DNA of 64,000 bases from Cololabis saira. Taxonomy: Eukaryota; Chordata; Actinopteri; Beloniformes; Belonidae. The stretch covers positions 1-64,000 of the forward strand of contig NC_084590.1 of assembly GCF_033807715.1 (NCBI RefSeq). The letters are read 5' to 3'. Positions 23,474 to 35,126 of this stretch are shown here, piece after piece. Positions within the stretch are counted from its first letter, which is position 1, and each line of letters opens with the position of its first letter. Under the pieces are notes generated by a model. That model was not told where the DNA came from and did no database searches. It worked only from the letters and a program-made list of their open reading frames with translations. The translations under genes and the position numbers were made by a program.

Positions 23474-25417
23474 TTGGCTAAAGCAAATGAAGGCAAAAAA
23501 TGCTCAAAAGACAAAGCCCATTTTTGTGAAAACACTGTTTTACCTTCTGATTTTTTAAGGCAAGCTATTGAAAGAGTGACTCCGTTCATTATTGGACTCA
23601 CCAAACCACTTAGAAAGTTTTCAAAGTTCCAACTGAGTGCAGCTAAATTCATCCGTGGAGCTCTGCCTCCATCTTGTGGGCAAAAAAAGAAACTTCTCCA
23701 GGGCAGACAACACTACAATTTCCCCCCTCTTTTCTGCTGATATTTTCAATTCTGGTGGAGTAAAGCCAGTGAAAAAATATGCAAAAGGAGGGGCCCATAA
23801 TGTCTAAGTCATTTTGATCATTTTTAGATTTTTAAATGTCATTTTAGACAAGTTGGAGGCATTTTAATGCAGTATTTCTGCTGCTTTTTAACCCTGGCTG
23901 AAGTGCAATTTTCTCCTCTTTTCTTTCATTTTGCTGAAGTAAAGCCAGGAAAAACACGTGCAAAAGGCAGGCTGCATCATTGCTAAGCCATTTTGATCAT
24001 TTTTAGATTTTTAGATTGTAATTTTAGACAAGTTTGAGCAATTTTAATGCGGCATTTCGGCTGCTGTTTTTGGCTGAGTCTGGAGTGAGATTTTCCCCTC
24101 TTTTCTTCTCATGTTTCTAATTTGGCTGAAGCAAATGAAGGCAAAAAATGCTCAAAAGACAAAGCCCATTTTTGTGAAAACACTGTTTTACCTTCTGATT
24201 TTTTAAGGCAAGCTATTGAAAGAGTGACTCCGTTCATTATTGGACACACCAAACCACTTAGAAAGTTTTCAAAGTTCCAACTGAGTGCAGCTAAATTCAT
24301 CCGTGGAGCTCTGCCTCCATCTTGTGGGCAAAAAAAGAAACTTCTCCAGGGCAGACAACACTGCAATTTCCCCCCTCTTTTCTGCAGATATTTTCAATTC
24401 TGGTGGAGTAAATCCAGTCAAAAAATATGCAAAAGGAGGGCCCCATCATTTTTAAGTCATTTTGATCATTTTTAGATTTTTAAATGTCATTTTAGACAAG
24501 TTGGAGGCATTTTAATGCAGTATTTCTGCTGCTTTTTAACCCTGGCTGAAGTGCAATTTTCTCCTCTTTTCTTTCACTTTGCTGAAGTAAAGCCAGGAAA
24601 AACACGTGCAAAAGGCAGGCCGCATCATTGCTAAGCCATTTTGATCATTTTTAGATTTTTAGATTGTGATTTTAGACAAGTTTGAGTAATTTTAATGCGG
24701 CATTTCGGCTGCTGTTTTTGGCTGAGTCTGGAGTGAGATTTTCCCCTCTTTTCTTCTCATGTTTCTAATTTGGCTGAAGCAAATGAAGGCAAAAGATGCT
24801 CAAAAGACAAAGTCCATTTTTGTGAAAACATTGTTTTACCTTCTGATTTTTTAAGGCAAGCTATTGAAAGAGTGACTCCATTCATTATTGGACTCACCAA
24901 ACCACTTAGAAAGTTTTCAAAGTTCCAACTGAGTGCAGCTAAATTCATCCGTGGAGCTCTGCCTCCATCTTGTGGGCAAAAAAAGAAACTTCTCCAGGGC
25001 AGACAACACTGCAATTTCCCCCCTCTTTTCTGCTGATATTTTCAATTCTGGTGGAGTAAAGCCAGTCAAAAAATATGCAAAAGGAGGGCCCCATCATTTC
25101 TAAGTCATTTTGATCATTTTTAGATTTTTAAATGTCATTTTAGACAAGTTGGAGGCATTTTAATGCAGTATTTCTGCTGCTTTTTAACCCTGGCTGAAGT
25201 GCAATTTTCTCCTCTTTTCTTTCACTTTGCTGAAGTAAAGCCAGGAAAAACACGTGCAAAAGGCAGGCCGCATCATTGCTAAGCCATTTTGATCATTTTT
25301 AGATTTTTAGATTGTGATTTTAGACAAGTTTGAGTAATTTTAATGCGGCATTTCGGCTGCTGTTTTTGGCTGAGTCTGGAGTGAGATTTTCCCCTCTTTT
25401 CTTCTCATGTTTCTAAT
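23474..25417. repeat. 648-bp module, three tandem copies
   Basis: Equivalent points at 23474, 24122 and 24770. The modules differ by scattered substitutions, for example GGACACACC in the second versus GGACTCACC in the others. Confidence 0.9.
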
Positions 25418-25615
25418 TTGGCTGAAGCAAATGAAGGCAAAAGATGCTCAAAAGACAAAGTCCATTTTTGTGAAGGAATTGTGCTTATTTTCAGATTTTT
25501 ACACTTTATTCTAGTTGGAGGCATTTTAATGCTGTCATTCTGCCTTTTAGGCGAATGTGCAGTACCTCATTTTGTCCACAGCACGGCGCAGTGATGCACT
25601 CCCGGTAATGGGTGA

Positions 25616-25636
25616 GGGGGGGGGGGGGGGGGGGGG
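25616..25636 (+). repeat. G-tract (21 bases) at super-unit end
   Basis: Uninterrupted G run following GGTGA at the end of a satellite super-unit; candidate four-stranded DNA on the plus strand. Confidence 0.95.
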
Positions 25637-26852
25637 ACCTGTGTTTCAGGTTCAAAATAACTGTTTCTTGCTGAGAAACAGCCAAAAAGCGGATTTCTGT
25701 TATAACACTGTTTTACCTTCTGATTTTTTAAGGCAAGCTATGGAAAACGTCAGAAAATTGAAGGAGAGAGTCTATATAGTTGATTTGAGTGACTAATTTC
25801 ATTATTGGACTCACCAAACCACTTACCTGTGTTTCAGGTTGAAAATGACTGTTTCTGGCTGAGATAAAAGCGGATTTTTGTGAAAACACTGTTTTACCTT
25901 CTGATTTTTTAAGGCAAGCTATTGAAAACGTCAGAAAATTGAAGGAGGGAGTCTATATAGTTGATTTGAGTGACTCCTTTCATTATTGGACTCACCAAAC
26001 AACTTACCTGTGTTTCAGGTTGAAAATGACTGTTTCTGGCTGAGCTACAGCTAAAAGCGGATTTTTGTGAAAACACTGTTTTACCTTCTGATTTTTTAAG
26101 GCAAGCTATTGAAAGAGTGACTCCTTTCATTAATGGACTCACCAAGCCACTTAGAAAGTTTTCAAAGTTCTAACTGAGTGCAGCTAAATTCATCTGTGGA
26201 GCTCTGCCTCCATCTTGTGGGCAAAAAAAGAAACTTCTCCAGGGCAGACAACACTGCAATTTCCCCCCTCTTTTCTGCTGATATTTTCAATTCTGGTGGA
26301 GTAAAGCCAGTCAAAAGGAGGGCCCCATCATTTCTAAGTCATTTTGATCATTTTTAGATTTTTAAATGTCATTTTAGACAAGTTGGAGGCATTTTAATGC
26401 AGTATTTCTGCTGCTTTTTAACCCTGGCTGAAGTGCAATTTTCTCCTCTTTTCTTTCATTTTGCTGATGTAAAGCCAGGAAAAACACGTGCAAAAGGCAG
26501 GCTGCACCATTGCTAAGCCATTTTGATCATTTTTAGATTTTTAGATTGTGATTTTAGACAAGTTTGAGCAATTTTAATGCGGCATTTCGGCTGCTGTTTT
26601 TGGCTGAGTCTGGAGTGAGATTTTCCCCTCTTTTCTTCTCATGTTTCTAATTTGGCTGAAGCAAATGAAGGCAAAAGATGCTCAAAAGACAAAGTCCATT
26701 TTTGTGAAGGAATTGTGCTTATTTTCAGATTTTTACACTTTATTTCAGAGCAGTTGGAGACATTTTAATGCTGTCATTCTGCCTTTTAGGCGAATGTGCA
26801 GTACCTCATTTTGTCCACAGCACGGCGCAGTGATGCACTCCCGGTAATGGTT

Positions 26853-26880
26853 GGGGGGGGGGGGGGGGGGGGGGGGGGGG
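26853..26880 (+). repeat. G-tract (28 bases) abutting BEL copy 1
   Basis: Uninterrupted G run, then ACCTGT of the satellite, then the BEL 3' LTR end. The length is likely unstable and may be assembly-limited. Confidence 0.95.
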
Positions 26881-26884
26881 ACCT

Positions 26885-27219
26885 GTCGCCCCTTGACGTC
26901 GCCAAGGGGTGTTTGACCAAACACGAGGGGGGCAGAACTTTCCTTTTACCAGTTTATTAGGCTGGAGGAATTTGTGTGGTCTACACAAGAAACAAAATAC
27001 AAACAATATTAACACCAAAATTTTCTGAATAATGAAATTATAATCAGTTACATCTTTGATTAGAAAAGACTAACTTAATACACGAAAATATGCAGCGAAT
27101 CAACACAAAATGCACTCACTTAAAGGTAAGTAGTGAAATGAGAGGCTTCACTGCATATAGCGCATATAGCGGTCTGTGCCTCCATCTAGTGGTTGCGGAT
27201 CGCAACTACACCGCTTCCT
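26885..27219 (-). repeat. BEL copy 1 3' LTR
   Basis: Matches the 5' LTR from GACGTCGCCAAGGGG (26895) to ACCGCTTCC (27218). At the outer end the expected last 30 or so bases of the LTR are missing and replaced by GTCGCCCCTT, which makes a small fold-back with GCCAAGGGG. A purine-rich GAGAGGAAG just inside (about 27224-27216, minus strand) could be the polypurine tract. Confidence 0.85.
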
Positions 27220-27750
27220 CTCAGCACGTGAGTGACGCATTAACAGCGATGTAATTAACACATAAGAGGCTAAATAGGCTGCGTAAACATCACACTGCGA
27301 GAATAGCTGATTGCAATGTCAGGTTAACTACTAGAACTAATAGAGGTATTCAGTATGCACATAAAAACAGCAGATTCAGGCAGTTTAACCACTAGGCAAG
27401 TTTAGGAACATGGTAATAACGCATATTACACTTACTTTTGCCTTTTTACGCACACAACAAGCTGTAACTGGTAATAAACTGGTGGTAAGTTAACCAAACA
27501 ACTCTTTCTGCTCCGGTCTCCTTCTCATCTCCTCCCAGGGACTTCCAACGCAGCAGGTTCACTGCGTGTGCAGTCAGCCCTGATTGGCTGCTGCCACTCA
27601 ACGAGCACATGAGAGGGGGGGGGGGGGGGGGGGGCGATACACATGCACACCGCATGTCCACTCTCACCTCAGAGTCTCTTAAACAGCCGCCCCTACATTC
27701 ACTGCGAGAATGTACTCCTCAAAGAGACTACAACTAGAGGGAGATGCTGC
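27220..27750 (-). other. BEL copy 1 region between pol stop and 3' LTR
   Basis: About 530 bp without a convincing frame. It contains a 20-base G-tract on the plus strand (27615-27634). Equivalent sequence is present in copy 2 (47420-47950). Confidence 0.7.
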
Positions 27751-29563
27751 TTACTGGTCCTCTGGGATGGCAGGTAGTTTAATAAGGTGGGCGACTGATC
27801 TCTGGTATACCTTGTCCTTTACCTGAACGTTAACTGAGCGAATACGGCCATCTGCGCTAAGGTGGACATCCTTCACCTTGCCGACTGGCCAGAGGGCTCG
27901 GGGTAGTTGATGATCAACGATCATGACCACAGTGTCAGGTACGATGTTCTCAGTGTCGCCCTGCCACTTCTGACGGGGTTGCAATGTTGGGAGATACCTC
28001 TTGATGAAGTGACTCCAGAACTGGTCTGCTAGTACCTGGCTATGTCTCCATCTCCGTCGACTTAGCACTTCAGACTCTGGGTAAATGACTTGGGGTAATG
28101 AGGCATCAGGCCGCCCCATGAGGAGGTAGTTTGGGGTGACGGGATCTTGATCGGCGACATCTGAAGAGACGTATCCCAATGGTTTGGCATTCAAGATGCC
28201 CTCGACCTCAATTAGCACAGTCCTCAGTACCTCTTCAGTGAGGGTTTGGGAACCAACAGTGACTTTAAGGGCAGCTTTAACTGAGCGCACCTCGCGTTCC
28301 CAGGCTCCACCGAAGTGTGGTGAGTTAGGGGGATTATAACAGAACCGGATCTTCTGTTTAGCTAGCTCTATCTGCAGAGCTGGGCTCATAGCAGTGAAGC
28401 TCTCCTTCATCTCTCTGTCTGCCCCACGGAAATTTGTTCCCTGATCCGACAGGATTTCAAAGGGGGTGCCGCGCCTTGCCACGAATCGTCTTAGAGCCAG
28501 TAGGAACGAATCGCTGTCCATGGAGTAGAGAAGGTCCAGATGTACGCAACGGGTTGTCAAGCACTTGAAGATCACACCCCATCTTTTCTCGTTGCTTCGT
28601 CCGCGCTTTACCAGGAAGGGACCAAAACACTCTACACCAGTAGAATAGAAAGCTGGTCTTAAGAGGCGTAGCCGTGCAGGGGGCAGATCAGCCATTTTTG
28701 GCACCTTTGGTTTGGCTCTCCATTTCTGACACTGGGGGCAGTAATGTTGATGGCGGCGTATTGCTTCCCTGCCCCTGAGTATCCAGAACCGCCGTCGGAT
28801 CTCAGCAAAGACCCTTTCTGGTCCAGAATGGCACAACTTGTTGTCAAACTGCTGAACAAGAAGTTTTGTCACTGGGTGCTTTGGGTGCAGCACTATTGGG
28901 TGCACTGTTTCAGGACTAAGGCCTTCTACTCGACGGAGTCGACCACCTACGCGGATCACTCTCATGCTGGAATCAAACTCTGGGGACAAGGTAATAAGGC
29001 AACTACTTGATGAGATGGACCTGCCAGTCTCAAGGGCCTTATATTCATCAGGGAAGCTGTCTGTTTGTGCCTGTTGCAATATGGTGGTTTCGGCCAGTTG
29101 GTAATCGGCAGCAGAGGGACCATCAGGCTGATGAGCCGCCCCATCTAGGGATCTGCAGGTGGCCTCCACCAGGTCTTCAAAGGAGGTGTACTGAGTCGCA
29201 TCTATCGCAGGGGGACCAGCGGTGGTTAGGCCACAGAACTTGGGCTTGCGGAGCTCTTCAGAGTCTGCATCATTGGTCGGGGCTGGAAGCATAGGCCATG
29301 ATTCTGGGGCCTGGTAAAGGAACTGTGGTCCCTGACTCCATCTGTTTGGCGCCGCCAGTTCAAGGAGGGTCTTCCCCCGTGTAAAATCGTCGGCGGGGTT
29401 ATTCCCAGAATCCACATATCTCCAACAGTGGCCCTCAGTCAGCTCCTGAATCTCGGCGATCCTGTTCCCCACGAACACTTTGAATCTACAAGATTCCGAC
29501 TGAAGCCAGGTAAGTACCGTTGAAGAGTCGGACCACAAAACTGTGTTCTTGATTTCCAGGGTG
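27751..29563 (-). pseudogene. BEL copy 1 pol, C-terminal part: RNase H end, integrase, C-terminal domain
   Basis: Open frame on the minus strand downstream of a 52-bp deletion (near 29563) that removes part of RNase H and shifts the frame relative to the upstream part. Visible: VLWSDSSTVLTWLQSES of RNase H, the integrase zinc-binding His2Cys2 cluster ending HYCPQCQKW (about 28745-28720), the integrase core with STGVECFGPF (about 28645-28616), SDQGTNF (about 28455-28435) and WEREV (about 28305-28290). The first acidic residue of the D,D,E triad is Glu here (codon 28632-28630) where copy 2 has Asp. The C-terminal domain with NYLLMGRP and a basic WRHSQVLADQFW segment follows. The integrase would insert element cDNA; with the frameshift and the D-to-E change this copy is unlikely to be active. 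Confidence 0.88.
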
Positions 29564-32500
29564 CCTTGAGCCTTGGCATTGAGAGAGCTCGGTTTGGAGC
29601 GACTCGAGATCTGGCCAATACAAAGGACACCTGAATGTTCCCCTGCTGGTGCTCAGTACGGAGGTAGGCTACTGAACCATACGCAGCCTCTGACGCGTCA
29701 CAGAATATGTGAAGCTCTCTTGTCACCTCGGTTCCATCCGGGTCAGGAGTTGCATAGCACCGAGGTAGCTTGATTTTTGGTAGGTGCTGCAGCTCACCCT
29801 CCCATGTGTTCCAAGCTTGTAGAAGATCTGAGGGCAACAGGGGGTCATCCCATTCTCTTTCTTTTGCCCAGAGGTGTTGGACTAAGACTTTGGCCCTGGT
29901 GGTAAAGGGGAGTATGTATCCAATGGGATCATACTGGCTTGCAAGGATGCGGTAGATGTTGCGCATCGTCACATCTTGGAGGGGGGATGGGCGGCGCTGA
30001 TACTGAAGGGTATCTGGGGAACAATGCCAGCTCAGTCCAAGGGCATGTTCCTGGGGATCTGCTTGGGACTCTGAGATCCATAACTCTGCACTCTCTGACT
30101 TTGCCTCTGTAGGAAGGTGGCTAACCACTGAAGCAACATGATGACAACACATGACAACCCCTGATGCTAGTAGTTCTCTTAACTGGTCAACCATGTCTCT
30201 GGCTTCTTCTGGGGTAGATGTGCTCAGTAGGCAATTGTCAACGTAAAAGTGTTTCTGCACAGCGTGACGAACTCGGTCCCCTGGTTCACTGTGGTCGAGC
30301 ACATGCTTCTGCAGGGCAAAGGTAGCACAGCAGGGACTGCATGTGGTTCCAAATGGGAGGACACGCCATTCGTAAACCTCAGGTGGTGTCTCAGACCGGA
30401 GATCTCGCCACAGGAACCGCATTACGGGTTGGTCACTGGGGAAGAGCCGGACTTGGTGGAACATCTGTTTTATGTCTCCACTAATAGCCACTGGGTGTTC
30501 TCTAAACCGAACAAGGACCCCTAGGAGTGAGGATCCTAATGTGGGTCCTGGCAGCAGGTAGTGGTTGAGGTTCTGGCCTTTAAAGCTGAAGGAACAGTTA
30601 AGCACAACTCTGTGTTTACCATGGTGGGATACGATGTGGTGAGGTACATACCACGATTCACTTGACTGTACAGCTTCTTGAGAGGTGAGTTTTGTAGCGT
30701 AACCAGCTCTTTCCAGTTTCTCAATCTCCTGTTTGTAGGTGATGGCCAGTGGAGGGTCCTTGGCAAGCCGACGTTCTGTGCTCCGGAGGTATGACATCAC
30801 TGCTTCCTTGGATGCCTGTAGCCTGGGCATGTCTTTAGCTCTGAGCAGTGGTGTCGCATAGCGATGTATGCCATTGATCTCCACCCTCACTGTGCTTGCC
30901 TCAAGCATTTCAACTGCTTCCTGGTCTTGTTTGGACCTCGTTACCACCTTCTCACTACAGAAGGGTAGAGTGTCCAACTGCCACAACCTCTCTACTTGAT
31001 GGTACAGATCTGTGGTAGGAGAAGAGGAGGAGGTGAATAGGCACTGAGAAGCTGAGAGCTGATCCTGCAGGTGTTTTGAAGGCCCTTGTAAGGTCCAACC
31101 TAGGCAGGTTTTAACTGCAGCTGGGCCTCCTGGTGGGCCGAGGCGCACCGGCTCAATGGGGACGATTAGGTCTGGGTGGTCTGAACCAATGAGCAGTGTT
31201 GGGCGAACCTTGTGGACGGAAGGTATTGGCAGGCCTTCTAGGTGTCTGTATTTCTGCTGTAAGGTCAACAGGGGGTATGTATACTCTGCCAGGCCAAGGT
31301 GGTTAGCGGTGAATGCATCTTGGATGTGAAATTTCTCATGTGGCTTGTTAGCTGGAGATATAGTGCAAGAGATGGAGGCTCCACTCACCGTCTTGATGTC
31401 TTGGTGCACTGTCCGCAGTTTCAGGGCCTCAGACGTTCCTCGCAGTCCCAGGTGCTGCGCGGCATTGGAAAGCAGGATGGTGTGCTCTGAGCCGTCATCA
31501 AGGATAGCGTATGTGTCAAACGCTCTATTCCCTTGATGGAGGATAACTTTGACGACCTTAAGGAAGACTCTTCCACCACGGCGAGTCTGGTCTAAGTACA
31601 GAGTCTCAGAGTCGGAGGTGTAGAGCGTAGCACTCTGTGTGGGAATATCTACGGGCTCTGCAGCACTCCGCTGATTGACATCATGGAGAGAAGACAAGTG
31701 CTTTCCCTTACAGAGGTGGCAAGGCTTCTTTAGGTCGCAGTCTTTAGCTAGATGTGCTCGGGCGCACCTCCAGCATCTCTTATTTCCTTTAATCCAGCTG
31801 ACAGCCTGATCTCTCGTAAGAGCAGCAAAGTCTGTGCACTGGCTCAGATAGTGAGCTGTACTGTTGCAGTAGGGGCAGTGAATCTTTGGTGCACCTTTAA
31901 CCTTTGGTGGGGGAGCAACCGGGGTGATCTTAGATTGAGGGTGCTCTGCTCCATACATGACATTGGCTTGTTGAGTCATAGGTCGGGGTTTCTGCTCCCT
32001 TCTGGCGTGGAAAACTTGGTCCGTGGGGTCGAATTCCAGACAGTCTGCCTCCAGCTGCAGCCACTCTGCAAACTCTAGCAGAGATGTTTTGACTTGATTG
32101 GGGTTCTTCCTGATTTGGTGTCTCCTGAATCTCTGCTGTTGTGGGCGGGGCAGTCTATTCAGTAGACGTTTCACATTAGATCCACTGTGCAGCTCCTCAA
32201 GACCATCTTCTTTTAGAGATTTTAGCATGCCCACGATGGCTTGTACACGCAGTGAGAAGTCATCCAGAGCCCGCTCGTCTCCTGCTCGAAGGGGGGCCAA
32301 GTTCTCAAGGGTCTCAATCTCCTTCAGAACAAACTGATAGGGTCGCCCATACCTTCTATCCAGTGCCTGCAGTGCGTTGGTATAAGGGGTGGAAGACTCA
32401 GCATGAGCAAGGACAAGCCGATGAGCATTTGGGGTCTTTACATGTTTCAACAGTAGAGCATACTTGTACTGTTCGGAATGGCCCTGATGTAAAAGGTTAT

Positions 32501-33491
32501 TGAGTGACAGGCGAAGCTCTACATATTGTGCTCGGTCCTCTCTGGTGAAATCTGGGAATGTTGGCGCCTCGACGTGGAGTGCGTGGGGAGGCACATAGCA
32601 TGAGGCATGTGGTCTGAGCTGGGACTCTACAACTGGGGGGGCAACATGGTAGCCAGTACCTGGATCCTGTTTAGTGTGTGCAGGATTATATTGAGTTGGG
32701 CCAGTAGGTCGACTCTGGGGGGCTGAGAGGACTTGCTTAGTGAAGGCCGGTGGCTGACTTTGATGGTTGGAGCGCTGAAAGGTGTGCGGCAGCTGATGGT
32801 CTTCAGGAAAGCGTGGAAGGGGGCGTAATGAAGTGGGACATATTTGCCTGGAGCTAGTAGACTGATGGATGTCTGGTGTGGTATCCTGCGGGTCGAGGGG
32901 ATGCATGCTGATGGATGTTGCTCGGCTAAGTAGAGGTGGTGATTCGTACAGTTCCCTCCTCAATTGAGGGTTTAGCTTGGGACCAGGCGGCTCTTGTGTG
33001 GCTAAGAGGGGAGAGCTCTGAGCTGGGGCCTCAGTATCCTCAAGTCTTTGGGGGGAACGCCATTCATTGGATGCTGGCTGCATTCCACCTACTGTCTGGT
33101 GGAGGTGAGCCCAAGGTGACTGTTGACGTGATGCTGCTCTCGAGGAATGGACTGAGGTCTGGGGAGTGGTTCTTAGCAGGACCTGTTCTAGTAGCTCTGT
33201 CTGACGCCTAGCCGTTTCGCTCTGTTGCTTTGCAGTTTCACTTTGCTGTTTAGCCGTCTCAACAATGTGTTGCATAAGGCTGGTGGATGGGCTTGTTGGA
33301 CCCGGGTTCTGCAGCGAAGATGCAGAACTGCCTGACCCGCTTGCTTCACGTCGGGTGGGAGGTGTTGCTGGTTGCTGCTCCTCATCTCCATAATCAACCA
33401 CATAATCCTGGAGGTGAGAAGGTCTATGGGTTGTCCTGTGGAGGCGAGGACTGGGGGTTGTTCTGCCTGGATCACCTCTGGAGGTTGCCAT
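29564..33491 (-). pseudogene. BEL copy 1 gag-protease-reverse transcriptase part
   Basis: The frame is open from the ATG at 33491-33489 (good context, ACCATGG) to the 52-bp deletion near 29563. The gag N-terminus is Gln/Ser/Pro-rich with repeated KQQSETA (about 33270-33210). A helical gag core (FPDFTREDRAQYVELR near 32560) follows, then CPYC and CWRC cysteine clusters (about 31880 and 31775). The aspartic protease box is YAILDDGSE (about 31510-31487). The reverse transcriptase shows ISGDIKQMFHQVRL (about 30490-30450), PFGTTCSPCCATFAL and FYVDNCLLST (about 30250-30220), a YVDN version of the usual YVDD, shared with copy 2. RNase H starts IFCDASEAAYGSVAY (about 29710-29670) and is cut by the deletion. 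The polyprotein would be processed by its own protease. Confidence 0.9.
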
Positions 33492-33504
33492 GGTAACGAC
33501 TCTA

Positions 33505-33521
33505 TCCGGCTCGAAGGACCA
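33505..33521 (-). promoter_or_regulatory. BEL copy 1 primer-binding site, tRNA-Tyr type
   Basis: On the minus strand TGGTCCTTCGAGCCGGA follows the 5' LTR and precedes the gag start. It is complementary over 17 bases to the 3' end of vertebrate tRNA-Tyr as I know it (ending in CCGGCTCGAAGGA plus CCA). Minus-strand DNA synthesis would prime here. Confidence 0.8.
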
Positions 33522-33784
33522 ATTTGTAGCTGAGACTGAGGGTTCAGGGGTGATAGACGTCGCCAAGGGGTGTTTGACCAAACACGAGGGGGGCAGAACT
33601 TTCCTTTTACCAGTTTATTAGACTGGAGGAATTTGTGTGGTCTACACAAAAAACAAAATACAAACAATATTAACACCAAAATTGTCTGAATAATGAAATT
33701 ATAAACAGTTACATCTTTGATTAGAAAAGACTAACTTAATACACGAAAATATGCAGCGAATCAACACAAAATGCAGTCACTTAA

Positions 33785-35126
33785 AGCAGCACAACGTAAC
33801 TTTCAGCTTTTCTGAGTTTGGCGGCATCTTTTGGACAAAAGCGGTAGTGCTTTACCAGAAAGAACACTACGTTTCCCATGAGCACCAGCGCGTACTGCCG
33901 GAAAGATCCTGTCCCGTCGCTGCATTTGTTTTGATGAGAGGAGTTCTATAATACATCCATGGAGGAGACGGGACGCTTTTCTGTTTCACCAAGTGAACAG
34001 ACGGAACGCAAAAAAAAAGATGTTAAACTGCTGGAAAGGAACTGGAATTTACCGGGATACCTTAAACAAGGAAGCCAGGGAGCAGTATATGGAGAAAATA
34101 ATGATTATTAACGGTCTGGAAGGATCCATATGAAATCTCTACTGAAGAGCCATATGTTTCAATAAATTTGTATAATACAACATACAGTACATGTTTTGTA
34201 TCCCTCTTACTTCTCTTTTCTTTTTTTTGACCGCTGTATTATGCTGAAGAGGCTCCGAGCCGTGATTATTTTAGTTTTCCTCGTGAGATTATTTTTTTCC
34301 TCTGCAGCTACAAATAAGAGTTAATATTTTTTCCTCAACAAACTAGTTTTATCTGAAGATTGGGGTTAATTGCACCGCAGAGAGCTGGCCAGCAACTGCG
34401 TTTAGCTGGCGAAGTGGGGAATAAAACCCGTGTTTTGATCCGACCCCCGGTCTGCGTGAGTGTTTGTGGTTTAAGGCTGTTTATGGTCCTGCGTTAAAAC
34501 GACGCAGAGCCTACGGCGTAGGGTACGCGGCGACACGCACCGTACGTTGCGCGTCGCCACGTACATTACGCCGTAGGTGTGCGTCGATTTAACGCAGAAC
34601 CATAATTCAGGCTTTACTGTGTGTTTGGTCGTTACAGCTGCGATCCAAAGCGAGCCGACGACTCTTTCACTCTTTTACTCCGTTATATCAGATACTTGGC
34701 CTGCGTGGTTCTGCCTCCGAGCAGGAAACAGTTGAAAAGTTAAACCATTAGGATCTTTTCCCTGGTCTGTTATATGTGGAGCTGCTGCTGCTGCTGCTGC
34801 TGCAGCAACAGGTTACCAGCTTCTGCGGAGCTGCGCTCCACGCCCATGGATCTAGTCCACGCCCCGCCCATTTTCGTCTCGACTGCGAATCGGGAAGGAG
34901 GGGGAAGTGACGTGTGTGCCGTAAAGCAGTCAAAGCCGTAAAATTTGTAGTTTTTTAGTGTGGCAGGGTTCCTACCATGCTCCTCAAAGTTACATAGTGC
35001 CAGTGAAGGCGATACAGACTCCCTCAGATCATGAAAGAGGTGTCAGTAAACCTGTTGGAAGTTGATGTACCATCACAATGACTCTGGAAATATGATATTA
35101 AGGTGGAAAAGTTACGTAGTGTCGCT
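33785..35126. mobile_element. Non-autonomous TTAA-type (piggyBac-like) DNA element in the BEL 5' LTR
   Basis: Flanked by TTAA at 33781-33784 and 35127-35130. Both other LTR versions in the window (27120s and 53980s) have a single TTAA at this point, which is a clean empty site. Terminal inverted repeats: left AGCAGCACAACGTAACTTT, right (complement) AGCGACACTACGTAACTTT, 16 of 19 matching. The 1342-bp interior has no long frame, a CTG run near 34785-34803 and a nested inverted repeat. TTAA duplication with short inverted repeats is the piggyBac signature; no transposase is present, so mobilisation in trans is inferred. Confidence 0.88.
34470..34615. repeat. Nested inverted-repeat (foldback) element
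   Basis: Left arm ATGGTCCTGCGTTAAAACGA with CCTACGGCGTA and its counterpart on the right (TACGCCGTAGG, TCGATTTAACGCAGAACCAT) form an imperfect hairpin of about 55-65 bp arms, ending near ACCATAATTCAGGC. The string type is familiar as a very abundant foldback MITE in fish genomes; family name not assigned. Confidence 0.75.

Larger units (their letters stand above)
18553..26884. repeat. Satellite array block 2
   Basis: Same monomer family as block 1, here mostly in long super-units that end at a G-tract after CCCGGTAATGG. Anchors (GATGC before the G-tract) lie at 19687, 22406, 25593 and 26832, giving unit lengths 2719, 3187 and 1239 bp. These differ by multiples of a 648-bp module. The block ends in the 28-base G-tract that abuts BEL copy 1. 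No genes seen; frames on both strands are satellite by-products. Confidence 0.95.

Noticed and set aside
31299..31536. Plus-strand frames opposite BEL gag-pol (for example 28744-29010, 52456-52707)
   Set aside because: They are antisense shadows of the conserved minus-strand polyprotein and are identical between copies only because the copies are duplicates.
34748..34933. 61-residue minus-strand frame in the TTAA element containing the CTG run
   Set aside because: Short, built on the trinucleotide run, with no domain; not evidence of a transposase.
33785..35126. Interpreting the extra DNA in the BEL 5' LTR as part of a longer LTR
   Set aside because: Three other LTR versions in the window lack it at the same TTAA, and it has its own inverted ends.
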